A program made the translations under genes and the position numbers. DNA of 64,000 nucleotides from Delphinapterus leucas (taxonomy: Eukaryota > Chordata > Mammalia > Artiodactyla > Monodontidae). The notes under the pieces are model-generated. The model ran no database searches and was not told the DNA's origin. It worked only from the letters and a program-made list of their open reading frames with translations. Of the stretch, positions 35,210 through 45,534 are shown one piece after another. Positions within the stretch are counted from its first letter, which is position 1. The number at the start of each line of letters is the position of its first letter. The stretch covers positions 9,408,354 to 9,472,353 of the forward strand of contig NW_022098031.1 in assembly GCF_002288925.2 (NCBI RefSeq), written 5' to 3'.

Positions 35210-36090
35210 TTAAAGGTGATGATCTCTTAAGTTCAAATGCATTTAACCACATTCATAGTCCCAGCAATGTTTAATATTTTTGATGTCATATTTCACATCT
35301 TTTTGTTTTGTGTATCCCTTAACTACTTATTGTGGATATAGATGATTTACTACTTTTGTATTTTAACCTTCTTACTAGCTTTATAAGTGGTTCATCTATT
35401 ACCTTTACTGTATGTTTGCCTTTATCTGCTGGTGCACGGGACCATGCCCCAGTGCTAGGAGGCTATAAGGAGGATTTAAAAATGTTGCTTGCCCGCACTA
35501 TGTCATCATGGTAGAACAAGCTTCTAACAATAGCTGCTGCCAGTGTCTGTCTTCCCAAGGAGGTCCCAGTTAGCCCCTGCCTCTTTAGGGGGCTCTCAAA
35601 AATCAGTATGTGGGTCTGATCCAGGCTTCTTTCAAACTACTGCCTCTGTGCTGGGACTTAGAACATGTGAGATTTTGTGCATGCCCTTTAGGAGCAGAGT
35701 TTGTGTTTCCTATAGCCTTCAACCTCTCCTGGATATAAACCCTGCTGGTTTTCAAAGCCAAGTGTCCTAGGGGTTTATTTTCCAGGTCAGGCCCTCTGGG
35801 GAGCCCAGTGTGGATTTCAGACACCTCACTCTCTGGGGAGGACCTCTACAGTTGTGATATTCCTCCCATTTGTGGATCACTAACCCAAGGATGTGGGTCC
35901 TGACTGTGCTTCTTCTCTACCCTTCCTGTCAACCTACTTGTGGTTCCTTCTTCATATCTTTAGTTGTGGGCAATCTTTTCTACTAGTCTTCAGGTCATTC
36001 TCATAGATAGTTGCCCTGTAAGTAGTTAGAAATTTCATCTGTCAGAGGAGGTAAGTTCAGGGTGTTTCTACTCCTCCATCTTGGCCCCTT

Positions 36091-36442
36091 CTAGTAGTCT
36101 TAGTTTTCCTCACAAGTTAAAAATAGCTATTTAGGTAAGAAATTTGTGGGGATAGAAATATGTATCAATACTTTACTCATTTGAAAATTCCCCTGAGATA
36201 ACTTGAAACTCTCATCTAAATCTCTTATGTTTGCCGTCTACATTCTCTTTTCTCAAAAGTAGCAGTAGAAAACACAGAATATTGTTCCCTAATGGTAATT
36301 TCTGTTAGATGTTTATTTACTCACTTCTCAGAATAAAAGTTTGTAGTGGGAATTGAGTGACTATGACTTTCTAACAGAGGAAAAGAAAGTCACTTAAGCT
36401 CTTTAAAATTCCCATTTACTTCACAGTACATTAGTTTTTATT

Positions 36443-36446
<4 letters not shown>
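36091..36446. other. Unrecognised sequence
   Basis: No element or gene recognised. Confidence 0.35.

Positions 36447-36482
<36 letters not shown>
36447..36482. repeat. (AC)18 microsatellite
   Basis: Eighteen uninterrupted AC units, flanked by TTTCTT and TACAGAAA. The purest dinucleotide repeat of its kind in this window. Confidence 0.97.
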
Positions 36483-36484
<2 letters not shown>

Positions 36485-38635
36485 CAGAAAGAAACTAAAA
36501 TACTCCACACAGTGTTTCAATAGTAAAGTTAAATCTATGTCCTTTTACAGGTCAATCCTCTTTCATGTGCATAATTACTTCTAAGGACAAAAAAAAAAAA
36601 TCTCATCCCAAACATCTGTATATTTAACATATAATCCTCCTGCTGGATTTACTTTGGATTTAGTTCTCAAAGATAGACTCTAAATTCTTTAACTGAAGTT
36701 TTAAAAAATAGATTTTAGTTACCCAGGCTCTATTCTGAACTCTAGGGAGATGCCTCCTCACTATGTTTTAAATTTTAACAAGAACCATCTCATCTTCCAG
36801 TATCCACTTTAAAAAATATTTTCCACACTCTTTCTGACTGTTATCTGCTTACAAAATATTAGAATGGTTTGTCTAATGTTATTTGCAAAAGAGCGACTTC
36901 TTGGGACGCTCAGTAACTATACTGTGTTTCCCTCCCCAAAATCCCAGGATAATCCCCTCTGAAGGTCTGATAGACTTTATAGAATTATTATGACATTCAG
37001 AGTGCTATCAGAGCTCTGAGTCACACAAAGTATTTTTCCAATATTATGATTTATCTGTGATCTTTTTACTGCCACATCTTCTAAAATACTCAGGAAGACA
37101 AAGTCAACATGGCTTGTTCTTGAGTACTTTTTGTTTTGTTCTAGGAAGAAAATTTTTGAATTTGAGAGGTAGATAATGGTACATTCATAGTTTCCACTTT
37201 GAAAGTGGAAAGTATCATTTTTTTTCTACCAGTGGGATTGATGGCTTTAGATATGCATAGCTTAGCTGGATCCTTTGTTACTCTCACAGCAATGTGTACC
37301 CAATTCCCAGTATTGGGGGGATATATGGGATATCCAGGTGTATTAGCAGGGTAACCATCACACTAGGTTTGATAGAGCTGGGTCTTTGCTCTGAGTTTAG
37401 TTCTGAAGTTGCTTCATAACCCTGCAGCCTCTCAGGTCCCTGAATTGATCTGCTTACCAGGAGAGATGGGGTGTGTGAGCAGGCCCATGGAGCAAGCAGA
37501 GGAACTCTAGACTGCTCTTAATAGAATTACCCTCCATACGCATGCTTATATGGAGTCATACCTAATCATTAGCAATTTAGTGGGGGATTGCTTTATTTCA
37601 GAGCTATCACCTTAGAGCTCAGCACTGGAGAAATAGGATTTTGATGTGGAGGACGTAGGAAGTATAATTTTGAAGCCCTGGGCATTGCCCAAGTCTATAT
37701 AGAAAACTACGAAGGGCAGTGCTGGATGCTATGGAAATCTGGCTTGCAAGGGAATAGGAGAGAGGAGAAAGGCACAGAAAAGAAGTAGAAGGGCACAGAA
37801 TTCAGATAAGTTTTTCTGTCTCAGTTTTGCCAAATGGTGCCTCTGTTTCAGAGCTAACCCTTTAGTAAAGGGTTAGGGAGTAACAAACACTTTGAGTTTA
37901 TTCTCCTCCCCACTTTGATGCTTGTTTTGAATGTTTTTTTCTTTGTGGTCACATCTGAGTTCCTGACTTCTACATGCACAGAAGCAGTTTCATGCTGAGA
38001 GTTGTTACAAAGCAGATCAGTGAATAAAAAATAAGCCAAAATGTTCACATTTTAGGTCAAAACATTTATACTGCTCTGATGAAGACACGTAGTAATTTTC
38101 TCATTATTTAAATGGAATGTATGTCTGTAAGACATTCCAAGGAGCAATCTTCCTTGTAGCTACAGATAAAGGATTTCTTTGACTGTTAGCTCTCTACCAA
38201 ACCTCTATTAGCAGAGCACAAAGTAATTATATTGTCTGATTGGCTGGTATTATTTGGAAAAAGTAATTGTCTAAAAGAGAGAGAATATGCAGACAGACTG
38301 ATTTAATAATTTATATATCAATTTTGCCCTTTGGGTGGTTCTTATTAACATATAAATTAACTTATAAAGCATATTTTGAACAGTGCATAAATTCTGGAAC
38401 AATTAGGTAAATAAAACCAGCCTCAGACAGTCTCCCTCCACACACTAGAATTTCCCATAGTTCAAAATGGAAAAATAACTCAAGATTCTAAAAACATGTG
38501 AGACTGCCTCACTGTGCCATAGAATTTTGAATCACTTCCAATAAAAGGCTTTATTTAATGTTTGGGCACAGATCTCTTGCCAAACAGGTCAGCAAAAGGT
38601 AGAAAAAGCAAGCTTTGGAAGATCTTCCTACATGT
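36483..38635. other. Long stretch without recognised element
   Basis: About 2.1 kb with no recognised transposable element or gene. It contains an A12 run near 36589, a perfect short inverted repeat at 37191-37211, and AT-rich sequence at 38080-38420. Confidence 0.4.
37191..37211. other. Inverted repeat, 10-bp arms, 1-nt centre
   Basis: TTTCCACTTT, G, AAAGTGGAAA. The arms are perfectly complementary. Confidence 0.9.
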
Positions 38636-38646
38636 CCTTCTCAGCT

Positions 38647-38849
38647 TTTTTTTTTTTTTTTTTTTTTTTTGCGGTACGCGGGCCTCTCACTGTTGTGGCC
38701 TCTCCTGTTGCGGAGCACAGGCTCCAGACGCGCAGGCTCACAGGCCTATCTGCTCCGCGGGATGTGGGATCTTCCCAGACCGGGGCACGAACCCGTGTCC
38801 CCTGCATCGGCAGGTGGACTCTCAGCCACTGCGCCACCAGGGAAGCCCC
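38647..38849 (-). mobile_element. Short CHR-type SINE
   Basis: Long T run (24 T), GCGGTACGCGGGCCTCTCAC and the complement of the head ending CAGGGAAGCCC. The exact target duplication CCTTCTCAGCT is at 38636-38646 and 38850-38860. A small internal deletion removes the GCGGCCATGGCT block found in other copies. Confidence 0.95.
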
Positions 38850-38860
38850 CCTTCTCAGCT

Positions 38861-39499
38861 ATTTAATACTCATACTCTACTTGTACTTTCAAAGACGAGG
38901 GTGCAGATTCTGCCAAAAGCCCACTCGCAAATAGACTTTTTAAAACTACTGTAATAAAGCCCAGAAATCATTGCAGCAGTTTATGTCATCTGGTCTCAAA
39001 TACTTTTGAAGCCCAGGAAGTGGATCATACCTAAAATGCCCAGGATAGGGTATTTAAGGATATTGTAGTATTTCTAAAAATATTATAAATGGCCATGTGC
39101 ACTGGATGGTAATTGATTCAGTAATCAATGAAGACATCTTTCTTAATGTTTTTCCCTGAGATCCTCCTTTCTGATCAATGAGATCCCTCGCTGCATTTAT
39201 TTATATTTGGGAAGAAGTCTCAATATATAGAAAATGTAATAAACATCTATGATAAATATTCACCTCCAAAATGAACAAATATTAACTTTTATTCCCTTCA
39301 GATTTTTTTCTTTTTTAAATAAAACATTAAAATCGCTATGTTTTCTTTGGCCCATTCTCTTCTCTTTCCAAAGGTCAGCATCATCTGGTGTATGTATCCC
39401 AATTATATTTTTGTACTATATTAATTTTATGTTCTTTAACATAGTTTTATAATATTCTACATAAATGTCTTACCCAATTAAAAAATTTTAATTGTATTT
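38861..39499. other. Unrecognised AT-rich sequence
   Basis: No element recognised with confidence. The sequence after 39240 may be further old LINE-1. Confidence 0.35.
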
Positions 39500-39997
39500 C
39501 CTATTTGTTATTGCTAGTATTTAAGTATGTTATTGTTTTTTGTCTATCAGTCTCAAGTCAGATAATCTGAATTCTCTTAATTTTACTTATCTGAAGGTTC
39601 TTTTGAATATTTTAGGAAGGTGTTTATATGGTCTACAAATTAAAATTTTGCATCTTCCTTTCCAATCCTGATACCTCTTTTTTCCTATTCCTTTGAGTAG
39701 GAGCTCCAGTTTAATTTTGCAGGCATCCTTGTCTCCTTATGTTACTGGAAACGCTTCTAAAGTTTTACCATTTAGACTAATGTTTGTTGTTAGTGTTTGG
39801 TAGATTCTCTTGATTAGTTAGGAGAATTTGTCTTCTTGCACGTTTTTTAGTTTGTATTTTTCTGCTTTATTGAGAGGAATATATGGCATTTCTCTATTGA
39901 TCTCTTAAAGCAGTAAATGTAGTGATTTAAATTCATAGGATTTTCTAATGTTAAATCGTCCTTGCCTTCCTAGTCTGAATCCATTTGGTCAGGAAGC

Positions 39998-40057
39998 ATA
40001 TATATGTGTATATATATATATATATACCCACGTATACACACACACACATATATACAC
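39998..40057. repeat. (TA)n(CA)n microsatellite
   Basis: TATATATGTGTATATATATA is followed by an ACACACAC stretch. Confidence 0.9.
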
Positions 40058-40094
40058 TCATTATGGTAATTTTGGGACTTTTTAATTAATTAAT

Positions 40095-40460
40095 TATATC
40101 ATTTAACATAGTCATTGAGTACTTCATGTGTTCCAGGATGTTAGGCAATAGAAGTACAACAGTGAACAAAATAAATTTTTAAAATATCTTTGCCCTTATA
40201 GATTACACTTAAGGAAGCAGTCAAAAGCAAGATTAATAGGTAAAACACGTAGTATGTTAGATAGTGATTGCCATTAAAGAAGAGAACAAGGAGAGAGAAA
40301 GGATGTGAAATCTGTGAGAAGTGTTGGACTTTAAATTGAATGTCCAGGGAAGTCTTCACAAAAATGTAAATTTGAGGATAGGGCTGTAGGAAGTGAGAGG
40401 ATCTAGCTATTGCAGCTAGCTGGATGAAGAATATTCTAAGCAGAGGAAGCAGAAGTTACT
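40095..40460 (-). repeat. Ancient repeat within old LINE-1
   Basis: ATTGAGTACTTCATGTGTTC, AACAGTGAACAAAATAAATT, GTTAGATAGTGATTGCCATT and AAGAATATTCTAAGCAGAGG are shared in order with the copies at 29109 and 60615. This is the longest copy in the window. Confidence 0.5.
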
Positions 40461-40690
40461 TCAAGTAGGAACATTTCTGACATGTTTGAAAAATAATTTG
40501 GTATTTTTTTCCTAGAAAATTACCTATTTCAGTGAAATTTTCAAATTTATTGGCATAAAATTACTTATAATACTTAATTATTTAAAAACTATTGCATTTG
40601 CAATTCCTAATATTGCTTTTTTGTCACTTTTTGTTTTGGTCAGTCTACCTAGAAATTTATCTATTTTGTTATTATTCTCCATACTATTAT

Positions 40691-41126
40691 TACCAAATAT
40701 TCTCTGTATATTGGAGTCGACAGTTTATACACTGCATCTTAGATATGCAAAAAAGTCACATATTTCTTTACCCCAGGGGACATCCTCCTTCTTACCCTCA
40801 TGCAGTGTACTAGTAAACTTCTGGATTTCTTGCATATCAAACAGAAGCTGATAAAAATTTGGTAGTGCTAGCCCAGTCTCTCTCTCTCTGCCTAAACACA
40901 CCATACTGCCATTTTGACTCTACTGCAATTGAGTGCATTGGGTCAAGTCAGTCAGAGAGAAAGCTGAGCTCTCCTGAAGCAACCTGCTTGCTTGTATAAG
41001 GCCAAGGTGCCATGAGTTACAGATACTTCAGGAGTAGAAGTAGTGAAGACCAAGGACAATTAGACAGAGGGATGAGATACTTCGACTAGAATGTATTCAT
41101 CATATTTTTAATTTTTTGTATTTTAT
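40691..41126. other. Unrecognised sequence
   Basis: No element or gene recognised. The two overlapping 73-76-codon frames near 40592-40851 pass through the old LINE-1 and are not supported. Confidence 0.35.
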
Positions 41127-41597
41127 GATGTTTTGACCTCTTGGGGCCTCACCCACTGCAGAGAGACTGTCCCTTCCAGGGTTAGCTAATTCCTAGAGAT
41201 AGTAAACACTTGCCTGAGAGCACAATCTTCAGATGCAAATCAACCAATCCAGAACCCATATCCTCAACTACTTCCTTTACTGGGAGCCACTGTACCCCTG
41301 CCTTAATCGTCCCAGAGCCAGGCATCAGATAGCCAGGGGCAGTTCCTAAGCCCCAGAGCCTACCAAACTAGTCAATCCTAGGTCTGTCTACCCTGTTTAG
41401 CCTGCCTTGCCCATTCTTTCCCCAAAAAATATACAATGAAGGCGCTTGCCCAAATTTTTCCCTCACTCCCTCTGACTCCTGACCTGTGTGGCCCTGCAGT
41501 GTGCCATGCCTCCTATTTCTAGGAATCTGTGAGTATAAACTTCTTCCTTGATGACAGTCATTTCCATGTCTGCGTGACTTACCATACCTGATTATCA
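41127..41597 (+). repeat. Solo LTR, ERV1-like
   Basis: The layout fits a gammaretrovirus-type LTR: TG-rich start (TTTTGACCTCTTGGGGCCTC), a CCAAT box at 41244-41248 (CAACCAATCCAGAAC), an AT-rich TATA-like stretch near 41425-41436, a C/T-rich stretch near 41460-41475, and a GTGAGTATAAACTT element near 41530. No internal retroviral genes lie next to it, so it is a solo LTR. The family is unassigned and boundaries are approximate. Confidence 0.5.
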
Positions 41598-42061
41598 GAA
41601 ATCCTGGGTACTTTTTAAAACACAAAGGGCCACATATAGAACATAGGTCTGTGTACCCAATGCCATTAGAATGTGTAAAGTTCCCTTGCAACCAGATGCC
41701 ATCCTAAGAAGGAAGAAATTGAAGAAGAGGTAGAGGATTAGAGTCTTTAAATGGGGATTTAAGCTGTTCACACATCCTAATCTCACAGAAAATAAACTCA
41801 TTGCTATTCTTGGTGGAAATTTTTTTTGGTCAAACTTTAAATTCCCAAGGATGGTGGCAAGTGATTATGGATGATGCTCCTTTATCTGCTTAGTCTCAGA
41901 ATTTAGCACCATTAAAAGGTTTCTGAGCTTAGTTCTTTGAGTGAGGAATTTCTGCTTGAACATCCAATACTTTAAGCTGCTTGCAAAATATTAGCAGTAG
42001 CTAATATTACTGGTAGCTAATATTTTGCTAATAGTTATTATTTATTTAACAGAACACTGTA
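41598..42061. other. Unrecognised sequence
   Basis: No element or gene recognised. TAATATTACTGGTAGCTAAT words repeat locally at 41990-42030. Confidence 0.35.
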
Positions 42062-42292
42062 GTACAGTGTAGTCAGATTGCCTGAGTTTGAATCTAGGCT
42101 CCGTTGCACAGGCTGTGTGACCTTGGACAAGTGACTTAACCTCTCTTCACAATAATTTTCTCACCTATAAAATGAAAATAATTATAATAGTAGGGGTGGT
42201 TGTGGGGAGTAAATGAGCCAGCTCATAGAAGTTATTAGTGTAATGTCTGGCACTTATTGAGCACTCAATAAATGTCAATTTTGATTACAATT
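42062..42292 (+). repeat. MIR, nearly complete, plus strand
   Basis: GCCTGAGTTTGAATCTAGGC, CTGTGTGACCTTGGACAAGT, CACCTATAAAATGAAAATAA and GAGCACTCAATAAATGTCAA. Among the best preserved MIRs in this window. Confidence 0.88.
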
Positions 42293-42450
42293 AGAATGAT
42301 TATTATCATGTCTTTGTGCAGGTACTGTGCTAAGTGCTCCCTTGTTTCCTCTATTTTCCCACCTTCTCAGATGGTAGTATTATTACCTAGGAATGGTGGA
42401 GCCATGCTTGAATCCTCTGACTCTAAAGCTCATATTCTTAATCACCATCT
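42293..42450 (-). repeat. MIR, minus strand, abutting the previous one
   Basis: GTACTGTGCTAAGTGCTCCC, GTAGTATTATTACCTAGGAA and CTTGAATCCTCTGACTCTAA, then TTCTTAATCACCAT follow reverse-complement MIR order. Confidence 0.7.
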
Positions 42451-43924
42451 CCCTGTAACTGGAGGTTTAAGAGAGGATGAATCAAAGAAAGAGTTCAGAA
42501 ATTCTGGCATCATTCTACTATATCAGGTATCCAAGAGTGAAAAATAAGAGAACTTAGGATGCCTCGTGACATTTCTCATGTTGTCACCAATGTTGCTGAT
42601 ATTTAGACCACTCAATCCAAATTGCAGTCTACAAGACATCCCACAAACTTCCCTGAAAACACTTCAAGAATGTCATGCTGTTTTTCTTTTCCACAAAAAG
42701 GCCAACATAACTGAAACATTTCATTTTTGTTTGGAAAAAAGATGTTCTTTGGCACTGAACTATCTAGCATGAGGATATTTTCTGGAACATCAAACAATCA
42801 TTGATAGCTAACAATGCTGGTTTTGCTTAAATGAAAGCCAGCATGAAGCAACCAAATTGTTGCATCTACCCAAAAGCCACAAGATACATTAAGTTATGGG
42901 GACATCAGTATCAAAGGGAAAGAATTTTTCAACTAGTACTTAACCTGAATGTTAATCTCTTTTGGAAAAAAATGGCAAGGTTGAGGGACAGTGAGAAAAA
43001 GAGAGAGAAAGAGAAAAGGAAGTTCTGGTTATTGGGTATATAAAGAACATACATTAGTGAAACAAAGTACTCCAAGTGCCTTCGTTTCATGAAAAACAAA
43101 TTAGAAGTAGCAGTGCTTAGAGGTATAAAATAGCATTGATAAAGATTTTGTCCTTAAAATTTGAATTCTAAGCAATTACAATAACATAAGTAATAGTGTG
43201 TAAACCATACTGCAGTAGGGAATGGGAAGTTCCAAAGAGAGCCACCAAGCAAAGAAGAATAAAATAAATAAAGAAGAACATCTAGACAAGAGAGGGTAGG
43301 GACTCCCACTTTGATCCTCCCAGCTCAGGATTTACCTATCCCTTAACAAGGAAGGATTAGAGCAAATACCAGAAGCATTTGTAGTCTGTTGTGTTATGAA
43401 TGGTTGCTTAGATTGGTAGCGGAGTAGCAATATGTAATATAGCATTTATCCTTTTATCATCAATATAAACTCCTGAGGCACTGCTAACAGAACTGTGGAG
43501 GATTCAGGTGATAATTGCAGTGCAGGCTTGTTACCCATACAACTTTCTCGGGAGAGAAAGGAAAAGACAGAGGAAAACAGAGTGACAAAAAGGGGGAGAG
43601 AGAGGTTGAGAAATAAGCCCTAATGCCCTAAGGTATCCATTGTATGTAATGAATAACTTCCCTCCCTTGCATCTAGAATGTTATTAGTTGTTCTGTGCCA
43701 CCATCCTTGGAAGAAATGAGAATATAATTTTCAAATTATTTTTTGGTAGAGTTTAATTTTCTTGTGGAAGCTGCATTGAGAAAGCCTGCTAGAAAATGTT
43801 TTCAGAGGAGGCCTTGTCCCATCTGGATGTGTCATAGGTTTCACTGATACATTGAGAGTTGTTAAACTATTGTTTCTTGGTACTGACACCTCACCCAGTG
43901 GCATTAAAATAGCCTTTAAAGTAC
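42451..43924. other. Long stretch without recognised element
   Basis: About 1.5 kb with no recognised repeat or gene. Frames of 61-74 codons at 42566-42797, 42831-43043 and 43731-43955 show no domain. Confidence 0.4.
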
Positions 43925-44023
43925 TGACTTTAGAGTCTAACACGCATGGTTTCAAATTCTAGTTCTGTCATCCCCAGGCTGTCGATATAAGGAAATATAT
44001 TTATCCACACCCGTGACATGTAT

Positions 44024-44072
<49 letters not shown>

Positions 44073-44174
44073 CATAATAATAGTGCCTACCTTACAGACT
44101 GTGATGATTTCAGGAGACATGAATGTAAAACAGACTTCAGCACACTGTGAACACTCAACAAATGTTATTATTAA
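43925..44174 (+). repeat. MIR containing an (AT)22 microsatellite
   Basis: GAGTCTAACACGCATGGTTT, CAAATTCTAGTTCTGTCATC, then after the microsatellite AATAGTGCCTACCTTACAGA and TGAACACTCAACAAATGTTA match a MIR in order. Confidence 0.7.
44027..44070. repeat. (AT)22 microsatellite
   Basis: Uninterrupted AT repeat of 44 bp inside a MIR. Confidence 0.97.
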
Positions 44175-44283
44175 CCGCCGGATGTGACAATCCTGAGTAC
44201 CCCCACTGCAGAGCTGTCCTCTTGGGGAGATTGAGAGCAACATAGAACCATTAGACCTGTCTCCTACTGAGCCATCTGACATT

Positions 44284-44313
44284 GATTTTTCAGCTGCACA
44301 TCACTGAAAAATC
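44284..44313. other. Short inverted repeat (possible hairpin)
   Basis: GATTTTTCAG at 44284-44293 and its exact complement CTGAAAAATC at 44304-44313, with a 10-nt loop. Confidence 0.8.
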
Positions 44314-44809
44314 CTGGGGACAAGCTGCATATTGAAGGGACCTGGAATTTTACACCCTCTAGTATAACACAGAGAAAGCCTTGTAATAGGTTACCATGTT
44401 GCTGGTTTCAAGACTGTTAGCTAAGGGGGAAGGGATATTTTGTATGCCAGAAGGCTTTCCATTATCCATTAGCATTGTGGTCTCTTTGAGTTCTTATCAT
44501 AACATGGTATTTTATGAAAGAATTAACCCCAAGTAGCTTTGGAAGCAATAAAATAATATTCTGTAGAAGGCTTGTTCATTTTCTGCGTATATTTTACTAC
44601 TATGTAAGACATGGGGACTGAGAAAATGGGAGAGAAAAAGCATGAGGAGAGGCAGAGAGAGATGTGCAAAGAGGAAAAGGAAGAAGTATATATTGATCCT
44701 ATTCTTTTTCACTTCAACTAAGTATATATTAATATTTTCTAAGTCTCTTTTTCAGACTACCAAAAAAAAAAAGCAGACCCAAGTTTTATTTTTTTAAATT
44801 AAAGACACA
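44314..44809. other. Unrecognised sequence
   Basis: No element or gene recognised. Confidence 0.35.
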
Positions 44810-45060
44810 TACTGCTTTTCTTTCTGGTTATAAATATTCATTATAGGAAATATAAAAAGCATATTAAAAATAATTGTTTCCCATAATGCTATTAACCAGA
44901 TGTAAACATATATTACATTTTGGTGCATTTCCTTTCTAATACGTTTTCTGTGTATATTTATAAGGGTCATATTAAACATATAATTTTGTATCTTTCCTTT
45001 TTTAAGTTTTTTGAGTTATTAGGTGCATTTTTCCACATTATTGAAAATTCTTTTAAAGAT
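44810..45060 (-). repeat. Old LINE-1-like 3' fragment, minus strand
   Basis: CCCATAATGCTATTAACCAG, ATTTTGGTGCATTTCCTTTC and TAATTTTGTATCTTTCCTTT, then CCACATTATTGAAAATTC are in the order of an old L1M-type 3' region in reverse. Confidence 0.4.
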
Positions 45061-45065
45061 AAAAT

Positions 45066-45144
45066 GTGATCAATTAATCATTCCACACAAAAGAATAAAC
45101 TCTAAGTGAATCAGAGATCTAAATGTTTAAAAACTGACCTGTAC
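45066..45144 (+). repeat. Old LINE-1 ORF2 fragment, left part
   Basis: GATCAATTAATCATTCCACA, CAAAAGAATAAACTCTAAGT and GATCTAAATGTTTAAAAACT. The same element resumes at 48315. Confidence 0.65.
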
Positions 45145-45534
45145 ATCAAGCTGATATTTATTTGACAGTTCCCATGTTTAGTTGGTAAAATGAACCCATT
45201 TCCCAACAGATGTTTTTTTTTTACATCTTTATTGGAGTATAATTGCTTTACAGTGGTGTGCTAGTTTCTGCTTTATAACAAAGTGAATCAGTTATACATA
45301 TGTTCCCATATCTCTTCCCTCTTACATCTCCCTCCCTCCCACCCTCCCTATCCCACCCCTCTAGGTGGTCACAAAGCACAGAGCTGATCTCCCTATGCTA
45401 TGCGGCTGCTTCCCACTAGCTATCTATTTTACGTTTCGTAGTGTATATATGTCCATGCCACTCTCTCACTTTGTCACAGCTTACCCTTCTCCCTCCCCAT
45501 ATCCTCAAGTCCATTCTCTAGTAGGTCTGTGTCT

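Larger units (their letters stand above)
33822..36090 (-). mobile_element. Old LINE-1 with retained 5' end and internal deletion
   Basis: 33822-35123 is ORF2 in reverse (TTTAGTTTGATGTAGTCCCA; TGTATATTCTTGCCTTCTTT; CACCATTGATTATGATGTTG). After a TA-rich microsatellite the sequence changes at about 35210 to a block matching LINE-1 5' UTR-type sequence (TGTGTATCCCTTAACTACTT at 35311). It ends near 36090 with CTACTCCTCCATCTTGGCCC, the complement of a typical LINE-1 start (GGCCAAGATGGAGGAGTAG). ORF1 and much of ORF2 are missing between them, and the 3' roughly 1.1 kb is absent. Confidence 0.6.
39500..40690 (-). mobile_element. Old LINE-1 ORF2 fragments, minus strand, interrupted
   Basis: 39640-39995 contains GCATCCTTGTCTCCTTATGT, TTACCATTTAGACTAATGTT and GGATTTTCTAATGTTAAATC. 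40485-40690 contains TATTGGCATAAAATTACTTA, TTGGTCAGTCTACCTAGAAA and TTTATCTATTTTG. These follow ORF2 order in reverse for a very diverged element. A microsatellite and a different old repeat lie between the two parts. Confidence 0.6.

Noticed and set aside
41368..41691. 107-codon minus-strand frame
   Set aside because: It lies antisense across the LTR, with no similarity to a retroviral or cellular protein that I can see.
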